Shown here: in pieces, positions 16,597 to 24,186 of the stretch
Layout: every line of letters starts with the position of its first letter
How positions within the stretch are numbered: the stretch's first letter is position 1
Assembly (NCBI GenBank): GCA_003222085.1
Contig: QHUK01000022.1
Location: forward strand, 1 to 41,411
DNA length: 41,411 nt
Direction: 5' to 3'
Origin: Gemmatimonadota bacterium
GTDB taxonomy: Bacteria > Gemmatimonadota > Gemmatimonadetes > Gemmatimonadales > GWC2-71-9
The notes under the pieces: generated by a model
The model's database searches: none
What the model saw: the letters and a program-made list of their open reading frames with translations, nothing else
What the model was told of the DNA's origin: nothing
Position numbers and translations under genes: made by a program

Positions 16597-17603
16597 AACC
16601 GCTGGACGAGCTCCTTCAGGCGCTCGCCGCGGCCGGTGGGCATCACGAGCGTGTGGCCGTTCGCTCGCACGACCACCATGTCTTCGAGGCCGATGACGGC
16701 GACGTGCTCGCTCTCGCACCAGATCACCGAGCGGCGCACGTCGTCCGCCACGGTCGCCTTCCCGACCACCACGTTGCCGTGCGCGTCGGGCTTACGGATG
16801 CGCAACAGGGCGTCCCAGGAGCCGATGTCGTCCCACCCGAAGGTCCCGGCCACGACGGCGAGCCGCTTCGTGCGCTCTAGCACGGCCACGTCCACCGCCA
16901 CCGGCCGCACCGCGGCGAAGAAGCCCGCGACGTCGCCGGCCGTGAGCGCCGGCCAGCCGGGCTTGAGCTCGCGCGCGTAGGCGCCCGCTTCGCCCAGGAA
17001 GCGCGCCACTCCCCACGCAAACAGCCCGGTGTTCCACAGCGCGCCCTGACGGCGGAGCAGCGCTGCGCGGGTGGGCGATGGCTTCTCGAGAAAGCGCCGC
17101 ACGGTGCGCGCTCCGCCCAGCGGCTTCCCGGGGATGATGTACCCGTAGCCCGTCTCGTTGCGCGTCGGCTTCACGCCCACCGTGACGAGCACGTCGTACT
17201 CCGTCGCCACGCCGAGCGCCTGTCGCCCGGCCGCGCGGAACGCCCGGTCGTCGCTCACCGCCCAGTCGGCGTGCAAGGACAGCATCTGGGCCCCGGGATC
17301 CCGCTGTGAGATCCAGTGGGCGGCCCACGTCAGCGCCGGTGCGGTGGACGCGGCGCGTGGCTCGGCGAGAATCTGCGCGCGCGGAATCTGCGGCACCGCG
17401 CGCGCCACCTGATCGACCAGGAACGGCCCGGTGAGGATCAGGATCCGCTCGGGCGGGACGAGTCCCTCGAGCCGCTCCACCGTCTGCAGCAGCAGCGCGC
17501 GGTCGCCGGCGAGCGGGAGCAGCTGCTTGGGTCGCTCGGGTGTCGAGAGAGGCCAGAATCGGGTCCCCGATCCGCCGGCCAGGATGGCGGCCCAGACGCT
17601 CAT
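16593..17603 (-). CDS. manC: Mannose-1-phosphate guanylyltransferase
   Basis: 336 aa, the length of single-domain ManC enzymes without the isomerase half. It catalyses GTP plus mannose-1-phosphate to GDP-mannose and diphosphate, supplying mannose, fucose or rhamnose-type sugars for surface glycans. Landmarks are the nucleotide-binding LAGGSGTRFWPLS (8-20), PKQLL (25-29), the GYGYIIPG and FLEKP motifs in the middle, and WNTGLFAW. The start forms an ATGA overlap with the response-regulator gene and the stop overlaps the alternative GlmU, so all three are coupled in translation. Confidence 0.93.
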   Translation of the reverse strand: MSVWAAILAGGSGTRFWPLSTPERPKQLLPLAGDRALLLQTVERLEGLVPPERILILTGPFLVDQVARAVPQIPRAQILAEPRAASTAPALTWAAHWISQRDPGAQMLSLHADWAVSDDRAFRAAGRQALGVATEYDVLVTVGVKPTRNETGYGYIIPGKPLGGARTVRRFLEKPSPTRAALLRRQGALWNTGLFAWGVARFLGEAGAYARELKPGWPALTAGDVAGFFAAVRPVAVDVAVLERTKRLAVVAGTFGWDDIGSWDALLRIRKPDAHGNVVVGKATVADDVRRSVIWCESEHVAVIGLEDMVVVRANGHTLVMPTGRGERLKELVQRL

Positions 17604-18031
17604 CGGGGGCCCGGGGGGGCCGACGGAGGAGACGGGGGGGGCGGGGGGGGCGCGTCCCCCAGCAGCGCGGCGATCCGCGCCGTGAGCTTGCTCGGGCTGA
17701 ACGGCTTGGTGAGCAACCCGGCCCCCAGGCTCTCCGCTTCTCTCAGAATGCGCTCTTCGCCCTCCGCAGTCAGGACGATGACGGGAAACGCCCGGGTGGC
17801 GGCGGCGGCCCGGAGCTCGCGCAACAGTTCGAGCCCCGAGCCGTCGGGCAAGTGCAGATCGAGGAGCAGCGCGTCGAACGGTGGGGCGCCGCCCTGCATC
17901 GCGCGCCGCGCTTCAGCGAGCGTGCGGGCCAGACTCACCGCATAGCCGAGGCGTTCGAGGTGCGGGCGCAACAGCAACCCGATATGGGGCTCGTCGTCGA
18001 CGACGAGGAGGTGCCGCCGGACGGGCGACAA
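17600..18031 (-). CDS. Single-domain response regulator
   Basis: A 143-aa receiver domain without an output domain. The acidic pair Asp12-Asp13, phosphoacceptor Asp58 (LLLDLHLPDGSG), Thr88 and Lys109 (TKPF) are all present. After the receiver domain comes a Pro-rich tail (about 127-143), encoded by a C-rich low-complexity stretch. Stand-alone receivers usually act by protein contact. No cognate histidine kinase is adjacent, but a Roadblock protein lies directly upstream and a Ser/Thr kinase downstream in the same operon. Confidence 0.9.
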   Translation of the reverse strand: MSPVRRHLLVVDDEPHIGLLLRPHLERLGYAVSLARTLAEARRAMQGGAPPFDALLLDLHLPDGSGLELLRELRAAAATRAFPVIVLTAEGEERILREAESLGAGLLTKPFSPSKLTARIAALLGDAPPPPPPSPPSAPPGPR

Positions 18032-18046
18032 GCGGGCGACTCCGGG

Positions 18047-18400
18047 TTAGAGGAGGCCGGCGATCGCCGAACGATGGCGGCGAAGGTCGTAGAGCAGGGC
18101 ACCCACGTTCGTGGACGGCCGCACCAGGACGACGAGCAACGCGTCGGCGTTGAGGACGGACACGACGGCGAGGCCGGAACCGAACTCGAGCACGCCGGTA
18201 CCGAATTCCCCGCGTCCCCCGGCGTGGCCCAGCTGCGCGAGCCCGTTGATGACCGATGGCAGGAGAGCGGCGACGTTCTCGGCGTCGAGGCCGTCGGCGG
18301 CGCGGGCGTCGATCGGCAAGCCATCACGCCCGACGACCACCACCGCGTCCACACCGCCGCGGCGGGCGAGCGCTTCGACCACGTCTCGGATCGTCGCCAT
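18047..18400 (-). CDS. Roadblock/LC7-domain protein
   Basis: 117 aa, a complete Roadblock/LC7 domain (MATIRDVVEALARRGG, VVVVGRDGLPIDA, and a central strand GLAVVSVLNADALLVVLV). Bacterial members such as MglB are often regulators or GTPase-activating partners of small GTPases such as MglA in cell polarity and motility. No MglA-like GTPase is in the window, so the partner is unknown. It is the first gene of the minus-strand operon. A good promoter (18410-18438) lies only 9 bp before the ATG, suggesting a leaderless mRNA. Confidence 0.88.
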   Translation of the reverse strand: MATIRDVVEALARRGGVDAVVVVGRDGLPIDARAADGLDAENVAALLPSVINGLAQLGHAGGRGEFGTGVLEFGSGLAVVSVLNADALLVVLVRPSTNVGALLYDLRRHRSAIAGLL

Positions 18401-18409
18401 ACGGCCGCC

Positions 18410-18438
18410 AAGCTAGGAATGGAAACTAGCGAAGTCAA
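18410..18438 (-). promoter_or_regulatory. Promoter of the Roadblock operon
   Basis: Reading on the minus strand: TTGACT (18438-18433), a 17-bp spacer, and TAGCTT (18415-18410). Only 9 bp separate the -10 box from the ATG at 18400. Transcription would start within a few bases of the start codon, giving an mRNA with little or no leader. The box and spacing match those before murA. Confidence 0.7.
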
Positions 18439-18452
18439 GCAGCCACCGTGGG

Positions 18453-18482
18453 TTGACCCACTTGGACGCCGCGCGGTATCTT
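18453..18482 (+). promoter_or_regulatory. Promoter of the lipoprotein-serS operon
   Basis: TTGACC (18453-18458), an 18-bp spacer and TATCTT (18477-18482), with 11 bp to the ATG at 18494. This promoter is back to back with the minus-strand promoter at 18410-18438; the two -35 boxes are 14 bp apart. A very short leader is predicted. Confidence 0.6.
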
Positions 18483-18493
18483 CCCCGCACCGA

Positions 18494-19063
18494 ATGCCTT
18501 CCCACCGTCGCTTCGTCGCGCGCTTCGCCCCGCTCATCGGGCTTGCTCTGCTCGTCGCCGCGTGCGGTGACACGTCGAACCTTCCCGCTGCGTTCTTCAC
18601 GAACGTCGTGGACACCGTGTCGCTGTACGCGCTGCGGGGGACGGCTCTCGCCCTGCCGTCGGCCTACGCGCTCCAGGGCCCACAGCTCGTCCGGACGGAC
18701 CAGAGCACCACGCTCGACTTCGCGTTCGACTTCGACTCGCTCGATGCCCCTGCACTGTTTCCCACGGGAGCGATCCACCTGGGCACGTTGTCCGGGCTGC
18801 AGCGATCCGCGCAGCTGTTCGACGCGATCACGCTCGCGCCGACCGGAGGCTATACGTTCGACCAGCCGGTCACGCTCGATACGGGGACGGTGGTGCTCGT
18901 GCGCTCGCGGCCGACCTTGTGCTCGTTCGGGGCGACCCTGTCGCTCTATGCCAAGCTGCGGGTCCTCGGCGTGGACTCCACGGCGCGCAGTGTGCGGTTC
19001 GAGATCCTGGTCGATCAGAATTGCGGGTACCGCGGCCTCGAGCCCGGACTCCCCAAGCAGTAG
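18494..19063 (+). CDS. Putative lipoprotein of unknown function
   Basis: 189 aa. The signal peptide ends with a lipobox LLVAACGD, so the mature protein is lipid-anchored. The remainder is predicted mostly beta-strand (YALRGTALALPSAYAL, TTLDFAFDFDSLDA, and later SLYAKLRVLGVDS), with a late Cys pair (LCSFG and QNCGY) that could form a disulfide. No family recognised. The ATG at 18494 directly precedes the signal peptide and lies just after a promoter. It is only 4 bp from serS, with which it is co-transcribed. Confidence 0.7.
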   Translation: MPSHRRFVARFAPLIGLALLVAACGDTSNLPAAFFTNVVDTVSLYALRGTALALPSAYALQGPQLVRTDQSTTLDFAFDFDSLDAPALFPTGAIHLGTLSGLQRSAQLFDAITLAPTGGYTFDQPVTLDTGTVVLVRSRPTLCSFGATLSLYAKLRVLGVDSTARSVRFEILVDQNCGYRGLEPGLPKQ

Positions 19064-19067
19064 CGCC

Positions 19068-20360
19068 GTGATCGACCTCAAGCTGCTGCGCGCCTCGCCC
19101 CAGCAGGTGCGCGCCGCGCTCGCCCGGCGCGGCGATCCGAGCGTCACGCGGCTGCTCGATGAGCTCGAGGCGCTGGACATGCGCCGCCGCGCGCTCACCG
19201 GCCAGCTCGACCAGCTAAAGGGGGAGCGCAACGAGGCCGCCAAAGCCGATGCGCGTCTGATGAAGGAGAAGGGAGCGCTCCCGCCGGACGTCCGGGGGTC
19301 GCGCCGCGCGCTGGGCGAGCGGATCGACGCCCTCGAGACGGAGCTCAAGGGTGTCGAGGCAACGCTCGAGGAGAAGCTGCTCTACGTCCCGAACCTCCCG
19401 CTCCCGGAACTGCCGGACGGCGACGCCTCGCACAACAAGATCGTGCGGGCATGGGGCGAGCCGGCCCCGAAGGGTGGCCGGCCGCACTGGGAGATCGGGG
19501 ACGCACTGGGGATGCTGGATCTCGCGCGCGGCGCGAAGCTCTCCGGCTCGGGGTTCCCGGTCTTTGTGGGCGCCGGGGCGAAGCTCGTGCGCGCCCTCAT
19601 CACCTTCATGATCGACCTGCACACGCGAGAGCACGGCTACGTCGAGGTGGAGCCGCCGTTCGTCGTCAAGCGCGAAGTGATGCAGGGCACCGGCCAGGTC
19701 CCCAAGTTCGAGGACGACGTGTACAAGACGGCGCCCGACGATCTGTTTCTCATCCCCACGGCCGAAGTCCCGCTCACCAACCTGCATCGCGACGAGGTCC
19801 TCGACGCCGCCAAGCTGCCGCTCGGCTACACCGCCTACACGCCGTGCTTCCGGCGCGAAGCGGGCGCCGCCGGCAAGGATACGCGTGGCTTGTTGCGCGT
19901 GCATCAATTCGACAAGGTGGAGCTGGTGCGATTCACCCGTCCCGCCGACTCCGCCGCCGAGCACGAGCTCCTGACCAGGCACGCCGAGACGGTCCTGCAG
20001 CGACTCGAGCTGCCGTATCGCGTGGTGCTGCTCTCGGCCGGGGATGTCGGCTTCACGAGCGCGAAGACGTACGATCTCGAAGCCTGGGCGCCCGGCGTGG
20101 GACAGTGGCTCGAAGTGTCGAGTTCGAGCACGTTCACCGACTTTCAGGCGCGGCGCGCCGGCATCCGCTATCGCCCGGCCCCCGGCGCGAAGCCCGAGTT
20201 CGTGCACACGCTGAATGCGTCCGGGCTGGCGCTGCCACGCACCATCGCGGCGCTGCTCGAGACCCGCCAGCAGTCCGACGGCTCCGTGACGGTTCCTGCG
20301 GCGCTCGTTCCGTACCTCGGCATCGAGCGCTTCGGGCCGCGGTCCGCCGGTGGCCCGTAA
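19068..20360 (+). CDS. serS: Seryl-tRNA synthetase
   Basis: Class II aminoacyl-tRNA synthetase charging tRNA-Ser with serine. 430 aa, normal length. An N-terminal antiparallel coiled coil (about 28-105, GQLDQLKGERNEAAK) grips the tRNA. The catalytic core has PTAEVPLTN, motif 2 (PCFRREAGAAGKDTRG, followed by LLRVHQFDKVE) and motif 3 (NASGLALPRTIAALLE). The GTG start at 19068 gives the family-typical N-terminus (VIDLKLLR). It is embedded between a lipoprotein gene and a histidine kinase gene, and its last 11 bp overlap the kinase start. Confidence 0.97.
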   Translation: MIDLKLLRASPQQVRAALARRGDPSVTRLLDELEALDMRRRALTGQLDQLKGERNEAAKADARLMKEKGALPPDVRGSRRALGERIDALETELKGVEATLEEKLLYVPNLPLPELPDGDASHNKIVRAWGEPAPKGGRPHWEIGDALGMLDLARGAKLSGSGFPVFVGAGAKLVRALITFMIDLHTREHGYVEVEPPFVVKREVMQGTGQVPKFEDDVYKTAPDDLFLIPTAEVPLTNLHRDEVLDAAKLPLGYTAYTPCFRREAGAAGKDTRGLLRVHQFDKVELVRFTRPADSAAEHELLTRHAETVLQRLELPYRVVLLSAGDVGFTSAKTYDLEAWAPGVGQWLEVSSSSTFTDFQARRAGIRYRPAPGAKPEFVHTLNASGLALPRTIAALLETRQQSDGSVTVPAALVPYLGIERFGPRSAGGP

Positions 20361-21522
20361 CGCCGCGCTCCGCCGGGCGGGTCCGCCCGTCGTGGCGGGG
20401 CTGGCGCTGCTGCTCGGCGGGATTACCGTGTGGTACGCGTGGGTGGTGGCGCGCCACCTCCGCGACGACGCGCGGCAGACGAGCACCCTGCTGGGCCGGG
20501 TGTTCGCCGGCCTCAACGATCCGCGCCCCGACGCGGCGACCGACGCCCTGCTCGACCTCGCCCGCCAGGTGCGCTCGCTCGGCATCGCCATCGTCGTGAT
20601 GGACACCGCGGGGCACATCACCGCGCTCGACAACGCGCCTCCGCAGATCGGGGCCGACACGGCGCGGCTGCGGGCGTGGATCGCCCAGCTCGACGTCGAG
20701 AACGCCCCGCTGGTGCAGCCGGGCGTGGGCACGATCCACTACGGTACCGGGACCGCCGCGCGGCGGTTCGCGAGCATCGCCGCGCTGGAAGGCGCGGTGC
20801 TCCTGTGCCTGGCGCTGCTCGCCGGCTGGGCCTACCGGTCGCAGGTCGCCGCCGCCCGCGACCGGCTGTGGGTCGCCATGGCGCGGGAGTCGGCCCACCA
20901 GCTCGGTACACCGCTCATGAGCTTGACGGGATGGATTGCCTACCTGCGGGAAAATCCGGGTACCACGGGACCCGAGCTGGCGGAGCATCTTCAGGCCGAT
21001 GCGGAGCGGCTCGAGCGGGTGGCCAAGCGGTTCGAGCGCATCGGCCGGCCGGCGCGCCGCGAGCCGGTGGGCTTGGGCGCGCTCGCCGAGCGGGTGGTGA
21101 GCTATTTCCGCCCGCGGCTCCCGACGCTCGCGAGCCCAGTGACGCTCGCGCTGCGCGCGACCGGGCCGGGCCCCACGGCGCTCGGCGATCCGGTGCTGCT
21201 CGAATGGGCGCTCGAGGCCGTGATCAAGAACGCGATCGACGCACTCTCGGGACGCGGCGGGCGGATCGACGTGGCGGTGGATGCGGCCGCCCGCACCGCG
21301 CGGCTGAGCGTCCGCGACGACGGTCCCGGCGTGCCCCCCGAGGTGCGGGCGCAGCTGTTCGAGCCGGGGGTATCGACCAAGCCGGGGGGGTGGGGCATCG
21401 GACTGGCCCTGGCGCGTCGCATCGTCGAGCAACAACACGGCGGGCGCCTCGCGTACCGGCCGGGCCCGACCGGGGAGGGCGCCGAGTTCGTGCTCGAATT
21501 CCCGCTCGTGAGCGCGACGTGA
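20350..21522 (+). CDS. Membrane sensor histidine kinase
   Basis: 390 aa. Two membrane helices (about 11-33 and 143-162) flank a periplasmic sensor region of about 110 aa. The phosphoacceptor region reads ESAHQLGTPLMSLTGW, with His183. This is the HQxxTPL variant of the H box common in Bacteroidota-type and related kinases. The ATPase domain shows an N box (EAVIKNAIDAL), G1 (RDDGPGVPP) and G2 (GGWGIGLALARRI). No HAMP domain is obvious. No response-regulator gene is adjacent on this strand; the nearest is the single-domain receiver at 17600-18031 in the opposite operon. The GTG start overlaps serS by 11 bp. Confidence 0.9.
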   Translation: MARNAALRRAGPPVVAGLALLLGGITVWYAWVVARHLRDDARQTSTLLGRVFAGLNDPRPDAATDALLDLARQVRSLGIAIVVMDTAGHITALDNAPPQIGADTARLRAWIAQLDVENAPLVQPGVGTIHYGTGTAARRFASIAALEGAVLLCLALLAGWAYRSQVAAARDRLWVAMARESAHQLGTPLMSLTGWIAYLRENPGTTGPELAEHLQADAERLERVAKRFERIGRPARREPVGLGALAERVVSYFRPRLPTLASPVTLALRATGPGPTALGDPVLLEWALEAVIKNAIDALSGRGGRIDVAVDAAARTARLSVRDDGPGVPPEVRAQLFEPGVSTKPGGWGIGLALARRIVEQQHGGRLAYRPGPTGEGAEFVLEFPLVSAT

Positions 21523-21552
21523 GGATGCCTGACGCACGGTCCGCCCGTAATT

Positions 21553-21619
21553 CCCGGGCTAAAGCCCGGGCTCGCGTGCTTCAGCACAACGCTGTTCCGG
21601 GCCCACCCTTGAGGGTGGG
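21553..21619. repeat. Cluster of three tight palindromes (REP-like)
   Basis: Three consecutive perfect hairpins with 2-nt loops: CCCGGGCT-aa-AGCCCGGG (21553-21570), GTGCT-tc-AGCAC (21576-21587) and CCCACCCT-tg-AGGGTGGG (21602-21619). They fill almost all of the 106-bp gap between the histidine kinase and helicase genes. The compact form resembles REP elements, which can slow exonucleases or bind gyrase or integration host factor. None has a T-run, so they are not classical terminators. Confidence 0.75.
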
Positions 21620-21628
21620 GACACACTC

Positions 21629-23884
21629 GTGACCCTTCCCCTGAACCCCGCCCAGGACGCCGCCGTCCGCCATCCCGGCGGCCCGCTCCTCGTGCTCGCC
21701 GGGGCGGGCTCGGGCAAGACGCGCGTGCTGACGGCCCGGATCGCGCACCTCATCCGCGAGCGGGGCGTCGCGCCGTCGCGTATTTTCGCCGTCACGTTCA
21801 CCAACAAGGCGGCCGGGGAGATGCGCGCGCGGGTGGCCGCGCTGCTCGGCGCCGACCCGCGCGGCCTGTGGATCGGGACCTTCCACGCGTTGTCGGCGCG
21901 CCTGTTGCGGCGCGAGGCGGCCCTGCTGGGCTTCGGGCCGAACTTCACGATCTACGATCAGGACGACTCGGAGTCCTTCATCAAGCGCCTGATGGAGCAG
22001 CGCGGTCACTCCCCCAAGGCCAATCCGCCGCGCGCGATTCACGCCATCATCTCGAGCGCGAAGAACCGGATGATCCTCCCCGAAGAGCTGGGCGCGAGCG
22101 CCGACAGCCCGCTCGAGCGCCTCGCGGCGGAGATCTACGCGGCGCTCGGCCCCGCCCTCCGCCAGGCCAACGCTATGGACTTCGACGACCTCCTCCTGTC
22201 GCCGCTCACGCTGTTCGCCGAGCATCGGGAGCGGCTGGCGTACTGGCAGCGGCGGTTCGATCACGTGCTGGTGGACGAATTCCAGGATACCAACGCGGCC
22301 CAGTATCGGCTCGTGAAGCAGCTCGCCACCGAGCACCGGAACCTCTGCGTCGTGGGCGACGACGACCAGGCGATCTACGGCTGGCGCGGCGCGGACGTGC
22401 GGCACATGCTGTCGTTCCAGCAGGACTTCCCCGGCACGACCCTCATCAAGCTCGAGCAGAATTATCGATCCACCCAGGTGATCCTCGATGCGGCGAACGG
22501 GGTCATCGCGGAGAACGCCCGCCGGCTCGGCAAGACCCTGTTCACCGCGCAGCAGGGCGGGGAGCCCGTCACGCTGCTCACGGCGGCGGACGAGCGCGAC
22601 GAGGCGGAGTGGCTCGCCGGCGAGCTCAGCCGCCGGGCGGCCGAGGGCGACGCGGCGTACGAGGGGATGGCGGTCCTGTACCGCACCAACGCGCAATCGC
22701 GACCGCTCGAAGAAGCGTTCCGCTTCCGGGGGATTCCGTACCGGCTGGTCGGCGCCGTGAGCTTCTACGAGCGTCGCGAGGTGAAGGACGTGCTCGCCTA
22801 CCTCCGGCTCATCGCCAATCCCGCGGACGACGAGGCGTTCGCCCGCATCGTGAACGTGCCGCGGCGAGGGATCGGCGACGCCTCGCTCACGCCGCTCCTG
22901 CGCACGGCGACGCAGTGGGGGAAACCGTTGCTCGACGTCGCTCGGGCAGCCGAGCGGATCCCCGACTTGCGGCCCAACGTGCGGGCGGCGCTCGCCGGGC
23001 TGGCCGCGGTGATCGACGCGCTGCGGGCGCGACACGGCGCGGCCGATCCTGCCACGGCCCTGGAGCAGGCGGTGGCCGCCGTGGGTTACGCCCAGTACTT
23101 GGCCGACGAGGGACCGGAGGGCGTTGAGCGTCTCGAGAACGTGCAGGAGCTGATCGCCGGGGCGGCGGAGTGGGCGGAAACGGCAGGAGCGGACGGGGAT
23201 GAAGACGGGGATGAGGCCGGGGCAGGGGGAGCCGAGAAGGGAGCGACGCTGATCGAGCGGTACCTCACCCAGGCGGCGCTGGTGACCTCGGCCGACCAGG
23301 GGACCGGCGACCCCACGGGTGTCACCCTGATGACGGTCCATATGGCGAAGGGGCTCGAGTGGCCTGTCGTGGCGCTCGCCGGACTCGAGGACGGTCTGTT
23401 CCCGCTCGCGCGATCGGCGGGCGAGCCGGGCGGGCTCGAGGAGGAGCGACGGCTGTGCTACGTGGGACTCACGCGCGCGCGCGAAAAATTGTATCTCTCA
23501 TGGGCGCGCACGCGATACCGCACCGGGCGCCTCGAGCTGTCCGAGCCGTCGCGCTTCCTCGAGGCGCTGCCGGCAGGAGCACTCGAAGAGCGCAGCACGA
23601 CGCCGTCGTGGGACCGGGGTGCCCGGGGGGGCCGGGGGGGAGGCCGGTCGCGGCGCGCCGCCCCGGCGGAGCTGGATTGGGAAGTGGAGGCGTCGCAGGA
23701 CGCGCCGCGCTACGTGGCCGGTGAGCGCGTGCGGCACCGCAAGTTCGGGGGTGGGGTGGTGCGGGCCGTCGTGGGCGCGGGCCGCGAGCTCAAAGTGACC
23801 GTGGAGTTCGACGATCAGGCAATCGGGACCAAGCAGCTGCTCGTTGCCTATGCCGGGCTCGAGCGCGAGTGGGAGAGCGCATGA
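21629..23884 (+). CDS. pcrA: UvrD/PcrA-family DNA helicase
   Basis: A 751-aa superfamily 1A 3'-5' helicase acting in nucleotide-excision and mismatch repair and in removal of stalled RNA polymerase or RecA filaments. It has Walker A AGAGSGKT (24-31), TFTNKAAGEM, DEFQDTN, GDDDQAIYGWRGA, TVHMAKGLEWPVV and YVGLTRAREKLYLSWA. The C-terminus (about 705-751, GERVRHRKFGGG then VTVEFDDQAIG) is the Tudor-like RNA-polymerase-binding module of PcrA/UvrD. Two low-complexity insertions occur: an acidic Gly/Asp/Glu stretch (about 520-535) and a Gly/Arg stretch (about 665-675). Assignment to PcrA rather than another UvrD paralogue rests on the C-terminal module. The stop forms an ATGA overlap with gatC. Confidence 0.92.
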   Translation: MTLPLNPAQDAAVRHPGGPLLVLAGAGSGKTRVLTARIAHLIRERGVAPSRIFAVTFTNKAAGEMRARVAALLGADPRGLWIGTFHALSARLLRREAALLGFGPNFTIYDQDDSESFIKRLMEQRGHSPKANPPRAIHAIISSAKNRMILPEELGASADSPLERLAAEIYAALGPALRQANAMDFDDLLLSPLTLFAEHRERLAYWQRRFDHVLVDEFQDTNAAQYRLVKQLATEHRNLCVVGDDDQAIYGWRGADVRHMLSFQQDFPGTTLIKLEQNYRSTQVILDAANGVIAENARRLGKTLFTAQQGGEPVTLLTAADERDEAEWLAGELSRRAAEGDAAYEGMAVLYRTNAQSRPLEEAFRFRGIPYRLVGAVSFYERREVKDVLAYLRLIANPADDEAFARIVNVPRRGIGDASLTPLLRTATQWGKPLLDVARAAERIPDLRPNVRAALAGLAAVIDALRARHGAADPATALEQAVAAVGYAQYLADEGPEGVERLENVQELIAGAAEWAETAGADGDEDGDEAGAGGAEKGATLIERYLTQAALVTSADQGTGDPTGVTLMTVHMAKGLEWPVVALAGLEDGLFPLARSAGEPGGLEEERRLCYVGLTRAREKLYLSWARTRYRTGRLELSEPSRFLEALPAGALEERSTTPSWDRGARGGRGGGRSRRAAPAELDWEVEASQDAPRYVAGERVRHRKFGGGVVRAVVGAGRELKVTVEFDDQAIGTKQLLVAYAGLEREWESA

Positions 23885-24186
23885 GCGTCACGCATGACGA
23901 AGTCCGGAGGATCGCGCGGCTCGCGGAGCTCGACGTGAGCGACGAGGTCCTGCCACTCCTGGGCGAGCAGATGTCGCGGATTCTCGAGTACGTGGCCCAG
24001 ATCAACGCCGTGCCGGCGAGCGAGGGCGTGAAGCCCTTCGTGCCGGGACCGGACGCGGTGCGGTTCCGCGCCGACGAAGTCAAGCCCTGGCCGCTCGCGT
24101 TCGGCCCCGCCGAGTTCGCGCCCGCCTTCCGCGACGGCTTCTTCCTGGTGCCGAAGCTCGGGCAGTTCGAGGACGCGGACACGTGA
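23881..24186 (+). CDS. gatC: Asp/Glu-tRNA amidotransferase subunit C
   Basis: 101 aa, the small subunit that stabilises GatA in the GatCAB complex, which converts misacylated Glu-tRNA(Gln) or Asp-tRNA(Asn) to the amide form. It starts with the family-typical THDEVRRIARLAELDVSDE and has the central LEYVAQINAV. The C-terminal half (PLAFGPAEFAPAFRDGFFLVPK) contains the FFxVPK motif. ATG at 23881 was chosen over an upstream GTG because of the ATGA overlap with pcrA. The gene order gatC-gatA-gatB is intact. Confidence 0.95.
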   Translation: MSVTHDEVRRIARLAELDVSDEVLPLLGEQMSRILEYVAQINAVPASEGVKPFVPGPDAVRFRADEVKPWPLAFGPAEFAPAFRDGFFLVPKLGQFEDADT

